A stretch of DNA of 64,000 nucleotides from Euryodendron excelsum (Eukaryota > Streptophyta > Magnoliopsida > Ericales > Pentaphylacaceae): positions 11,538,501 through 11,602,500 of the forward strand of contig CM065399.1 of the NCBI GenBank assembly GCA_033060915.1, written 5' to 3'. The stretch's first letter is position 1, and every line of letters starts with the position of its first letter. The notes beneath the pieces were generated by a model, which was not told where the DNA came from, ran no database searches, and was given only the letters and a program-made list of their open reading frames with translations. The translations under genes and the position numbers were made by a program. Positions 59,745-64,000 of the stretch are shown here, piece by piece.

Positions 59745-62700
59745 TGTAAGCACCCAATTTTTGACCGCTCGGCAGTCTATACTCCGTCCAGACTTGTTTT
59801 CAAGTCATTTTGGGCATATTCCAATCGAAACCAATTCTCTAGGTCCAAATTCCGTCTTTCCATCGCTTCGCTGGCCTGTCAGGTCCAAATAGAGGCAAAA
59901 TGACCAAAATGCCCTCAGGGGCATTGTCCTTTCTTATTCCAATTCCAATCTCTCTCTCGAGACAGTTTATTCCTCGAGACGGTCCGAGTAGCAAAACTAC
60001 TCACAAAACCGTTAGAGTAGCGGAAATACTCAACCGTTAGAGTAGCGGAAATACTCACAAAACCGTTAGAGTAGCGGAAGTACTCACAAAACCGTTAGAG
60101 TGGCGGAAACACTCACAATCGAGGCACGTCTCTTCGGAGACGGTAAGACCCCTTTCTAATCCTTCTCTCAAGACAGTTTATTCCTCGGGACAGTCCTAAT
60201 CCAGGCACGTCTCTTCGGAGACGGTAGGACCCCTTTCCAATCCCTCTTTCAAGACAGTTTATTCCTCGAGACGGTCCGAGTAGCGAAACTACTCACCAAA
60301 CCGTTAGAGTAGCGGAAATACTCACAAAGCCGTTAGAGTAGCGAAAATACTCACAAATCATCAACCCCGTCCAAGTAACGGAAATACTCTCAAATCATCA
60401 ACCCCGTCCGAGTAGCGAAAATACTCAACCGTTAGAGTAGCGGAAATACTCACAAAACCGTTAGAGTAGTAGAAATACTCACGAATAGGTCGATATAGGG
60501 AATTGGCAACAAATCCCTGTGTCACGACGACCGCCATTAGAGTGGCGAAAACACTCAAAACCCAGGTCAACACCCGTGTCTGTTAGCTCACTTTGGTGAA
60601 AAATGACCAGACTACCCTTAGGACCTTTTCCGAGACTTTCCGGTCAAGATGACCATTTTGCCCCTAAGCATCCGAATGCCCCGGGAACCACACCGGCTCT
60701 GGGTATCAAACCGGTAACCTCCTGAGACTAATTTTTATAGTATTCTCAATCTTCTTTACCTTTCTGGATCATTCCGAGTCAGTTCCGGCCAACTCGGTAC
60801 AAAATGACCGTTTTGCCCCTAGAGGGCCGGTCTCCTTCTTCGACCACACCGGCTCTGGGTATCAAACCGGTAATGTCCCGAGAATACTTTTTATAGTGTT
60901 CTCGACCTTCCTTTACCCTTCCGGACCAATCCGAGTCAGTTTCGGCAAACCTGGCACAAAATGACCGTTTTGCCCCTGGTGGGCCGGTCTCCTTTTCCGA
61001 CCACGCCAGCTCTGGGAATCAAACCAGCAACCTCCGGGAACATTCTGAATAATGTTTTTAGATCTCAAGTCTTCTTCTGGGACAATCCGAGTTTGTCCCG
61101 GCAGTTTCCTGGTCCGATTGACCGTTTTGCCCCTAAAGGCCCGGTCAACATTTCCGACACATCATATCCTCACTTTTCAAGTCAAATACCTCCAGGACAT
61201 TATTTTAAGTGTTCCTGCTTCTTTCCGACCTTCCGGGTCATTCCCGGCTCCTTCAAATCATTCCCGGACTTTCCGGAGTCACTCCTAGTGAAGCTAGGCT
61301 AAAAATTACATGGTAGTCACTAGTACAGGCGCCCAAATCTAGTCAAAGATACGTTGCTTGCCGACCTTAAACCTTTCCTAATTGGCTGGTGCCAAGCCAA
61401 GAAATGGCCTAGCGCCACTCCTAGTGGCGCTAGTGTAAAGTTTGCCCTGGCGCCACTACAACAGGCGCCAGGTTTGTCCTCCTTCTATAAATACAGAGCC
61501 TCATTCAACGTGAAAAGGGTCTGCAAACTTAACCTAAGAATCCTATATTTCGATATACAGAGCTCGGGCATCTTCTAAACCCTAGCCTCCCTAGGTTTTC
61601 CAAACCCTAGCCTCCTATACACTCATACACTCCCCCATACACTCATACACTAGCCTTCAACCATCCTTTAAAGACTTAAAGAGCTGCCATCCAAAGCTTG
61701 AAGACAACCCTCGAAGACTGAAGGTGAAAATCAAGACAGAGACCGAAGACCGAAGACAGCACGGCGCTCAAAATAAAGAAGACATACGATAGGCTTTCTC
61801 TTTAATTTTCTGTATTTCCCCCTCTCTCTTCTCTCTCCAACCCACTTGGGTTTTCTCTATTTTAATCCCCCATCTCTTTCCCCCCCTTTCTTTGCATGCT
61901 TGAAACAAGGGGATTCCCAGTCCATGTGTAGGATTGGGCTATTGGAGGGTCACCGTGTCGGGGGCTTTCTTCTAGTCTAACCAAAGACCACGTGGGTCCG
62001 GCCCCCTTGATTATGTGGTGAAGCCTTAACCTTGTACGTTCACGACCCCAAATTGCATTGTGCATATCATAATCTTGCATCTTCCAAAATTCGTTTTCAA
62101 AGTTGTTTTCAAAATCGTTTTCAAACTTGTTTTCAAAATTGCATCAAAATCTCTTTTTCAAAAACTTGTTTTCAAAACCACAATTCTAGGGTGATTCTAG
62201 CTTTTCCATGGCTAGGGTTGCTTTAGGAAAGTGTTATATTAAAAGTGACTTTTTGGTCTATATTTTCAAACCTTGTTTTCAAAACCACTTTCTTAAAGTG
62301 GTTCTAGTCCTCTTATGGCTAGAATCGCTTTAGGAAAGTGAGATGTTTTTATACTTTTCAAAAACTCTCTCTCTTCAAAAATCTCTTCCTAAAAAATCTC
62401 TTTTCCAACATACTTTCCTGAAACTCTTCTCTCCAAAATTGTTTTCAAAAACTCACCTCCAAAATCTATTTTTCAAAACCCTTTTTTTTTTTTTCAACTC
62501 CTTTCCAAAACTCTCTCTCTTAAAAATTCACTTTCCAAAAACGCTCCCTAAAAATCTTTCTAAAAACTCTCTTTTCCAAAATTTTCCTTCTAGAAACTCT
62601 CCTCTAGGATCTTCTTTCCAAAATCTATGTTTCTAAAAACGCACTTTCCAAAACTCCTTCTCTTTAAAATTTTTTTCTAAAAACTTCCTCTTCAAATTCA

Positions 62701-64000
62701 CTTTCCAAAAGTTCCTCCCTAGGATTCCCTTCTAGAAAACCTTCGTTTCCAAAAACGCACTTTCTAAAATCCCTTTTCCTTAGAGCCCAAGCCAAGCCCT
62801 AGAACCCACAATTAAGAAACCCTAAATTTTCTTCCCAAAAACATGGTTTTCAAACTTTGCCCCAAACCTAGGTTTCTAAAATCTTTTGTTTCCTACATCA
62901 AAACTATACATGTTTCCAAAACCTATTTTCTATGTCAAAACTATAATTTTCCAAATCTAGGGTTTCTAGAATCTCCTTTTCCAAATCCTTCCCAAATCCT
63001 GTCTCCCCTTTAGGAAACCAAATTCAATCTCCCCGTTTAGGAAACTAGATCCCGTCCTCCGTTTTTGGAAACAAAATCCAACCTTTCTCTTTTAGAAACC
63101 AAATCCAATCCCTTTCTAATCCAAACCTTTCTTAATTCAATTCCTTCCTAAACCATAAGTTTCCTAAGTTTAAACTTTAAATCTTTCTTTAAATTTTAAA
63201 ATCCAACTCTTTCCTAATTCAAATCATTCCTAATCCTTCACTTTCCTAAATCTTAAGTTTCCAAAAACGTGAACATAAAAATCTTTCCTAAAATTCTAAA
63301 ATTCAACCCTTTCCTAATTTAACCCCCTTTCTAAATCTTAACTTTCCAAATCCAAATCTTTCCTAAATTCAAGCCTTTCCTAATTTCAAGACTTTCTAAA
63401 ATTCAAACTCTAAAACTTTCTAAATCCTAAACTTTCTAAATTTCAAATCTTTCTAAAATTCTAAGCTTCCTAAATTCAAAACTTTCTTAAGTTAAATCTT
63501 TCTAAACCCAAATCTTTCTAAACTCTAAACTTTCCAAAACTTCAACATCTTTCCAAATCTAAGACTTTTCTAAACTCAAAGCTTTCTTAATTTAAGACTT
63601 TTCTTAAGTCAAAACTTTCTTAATTCAAACATTTCCTAAACTGAAAACTTTTCTTTTTCAAACCTTTCCTAAAACAAAACTTTCTTATTTTCAAAACTTC
63701 CTTGTTTTCAAAACTTTCCAAAATCAAAACTTCCCTTTTTCAAACATTTCTAAATTCGAAATTTTCTTAATTCAAAACTTTTTTAATTTCAAAACTTTCC
63801 TAAGTTGAAACTTTCCTAAACGAAAACTTTCCTAATTCACAACTCGGAACTTTTCAAAAATGAAACTTTCCAAATTCGAAGCTTTCCTAAATCGGGCCTT
63901 TCCTAATTCAAACCTTTCCTAAATCCAATCTTTCTTAATCTCAAGTCTTTCCTAGGTTTCCTATCTTTCCTAAGTCTAGGTTTCCTAAAACCAGGTCTTT
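59745..64000 (+). mobile_element. LTR copy A7, cut by the window end
   Basis: Starts TGTAAGCACCCAATTTTTGACC. The left flank is ACGTG (59740-59744); a matching ACGTG is expected after its 3' end a few hundred bases beyond the window. Contains 29-bp repeats, GACC-type units, a GGCGCC palindrome block (about 61385-61475), TATAAATA 61486-61493 and a G-poor tract. Its donor-like site is destroyed (GATAGG in place of GGTAGG near 61790). Whether it is solo or part of a full element cannot be seen. Confidence 0.9.
59976..60490 (+). repeat. 29-bp repeats (CCGTTAGAGTAGCGGAAATA...) in copy A7
   Basis: About ten copies of CCGTTAGAGTAGCGGAAATA-CTCACAAAA in two clusters (59976-60115 and about 60270-60490), separated by CTCGAGACAGTTTATTCCTC units. 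A1 has three copies and A6 two, so the array has expanded in A7. Repeats abut directly without unique spacers. Confidence 0.85.

Noticed and set aside
59976..60490. Regular 29-bp repeats resembling a CRISPR array
   Set aside because: The repeats abut without unique spacers, lie in a plant LTR and have no cas context.

Overview
This is nuclear DNA from a flowering plant with a repeat-rich genome. It holds one intact protein gene, an oil body-associated (DUF1264) family gene with three exons on the minus strand (35243-38162). The gene sits in about 12.8 kb of AT-rich, low-repeat DNA (30643-43420). Nearly everything else is retrotransposon. All coordinates, splice sites and repeat periods were worked out by eye; nothing was searched or computed.

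Layout. 1-1178: antisense fragment of a plant-mobile-domain gene. 1600-6720: gag-side internal region of a Ty3/gypsy element on the minus strand, with broken gag, leader and primer binding site. 6721-15551: that element's very long 5' LTR, split by a second complete LTR of the same family (9582-14045). 15553-16527: a copia-type LTR. 16528-30642: an older LTR of a related lineage, broken by two more family LTRs and a 2-kb solo copia LTR. 30643-43420: the gene island, with small DNA transposons and a Helitron-like element. 43421-58094: another old LTR, broken by two complete solo LTRs in opposite orientation 37 bp apart. 58095-59744: an older related fragment. 59745 to the end: a further LTR cut by the window edge.

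The dominant family has LTRs of 4.3-5.0 kb with TG...CA ends; four of the inserts have recognisable 5-bp target duplications. In its sense orientation each LTR runs: TGTAAGCACCCC end; short tandem repeats; long GACCGTTTTGCC-type repeats; a GGCGCC palindrome block; a TATAAATA box; a purine-rich leader of about 300 bp; an AAG|GTAGG splice-donor-like site; almost 2 kb nearly free of G; and conserved 3' terminal blocks. In the one copy that keeps internal sequence, a strong splice-acceptor-like site lies about 80 bases before the gag start. My main hypothesis is therefore a leader intron of about 4.1 kb that starts inside the LTR, covers the G-poor tract, primer binding site and long leader, and brings gag close to the cap. 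Other points of note are the antisense plant-mobile-domain fragment beside gag, an LTR inserted at the start-site position of its own relative, a head-to-head junction seen twice, and a compact seed-type promoter on the DUF1264 gene.
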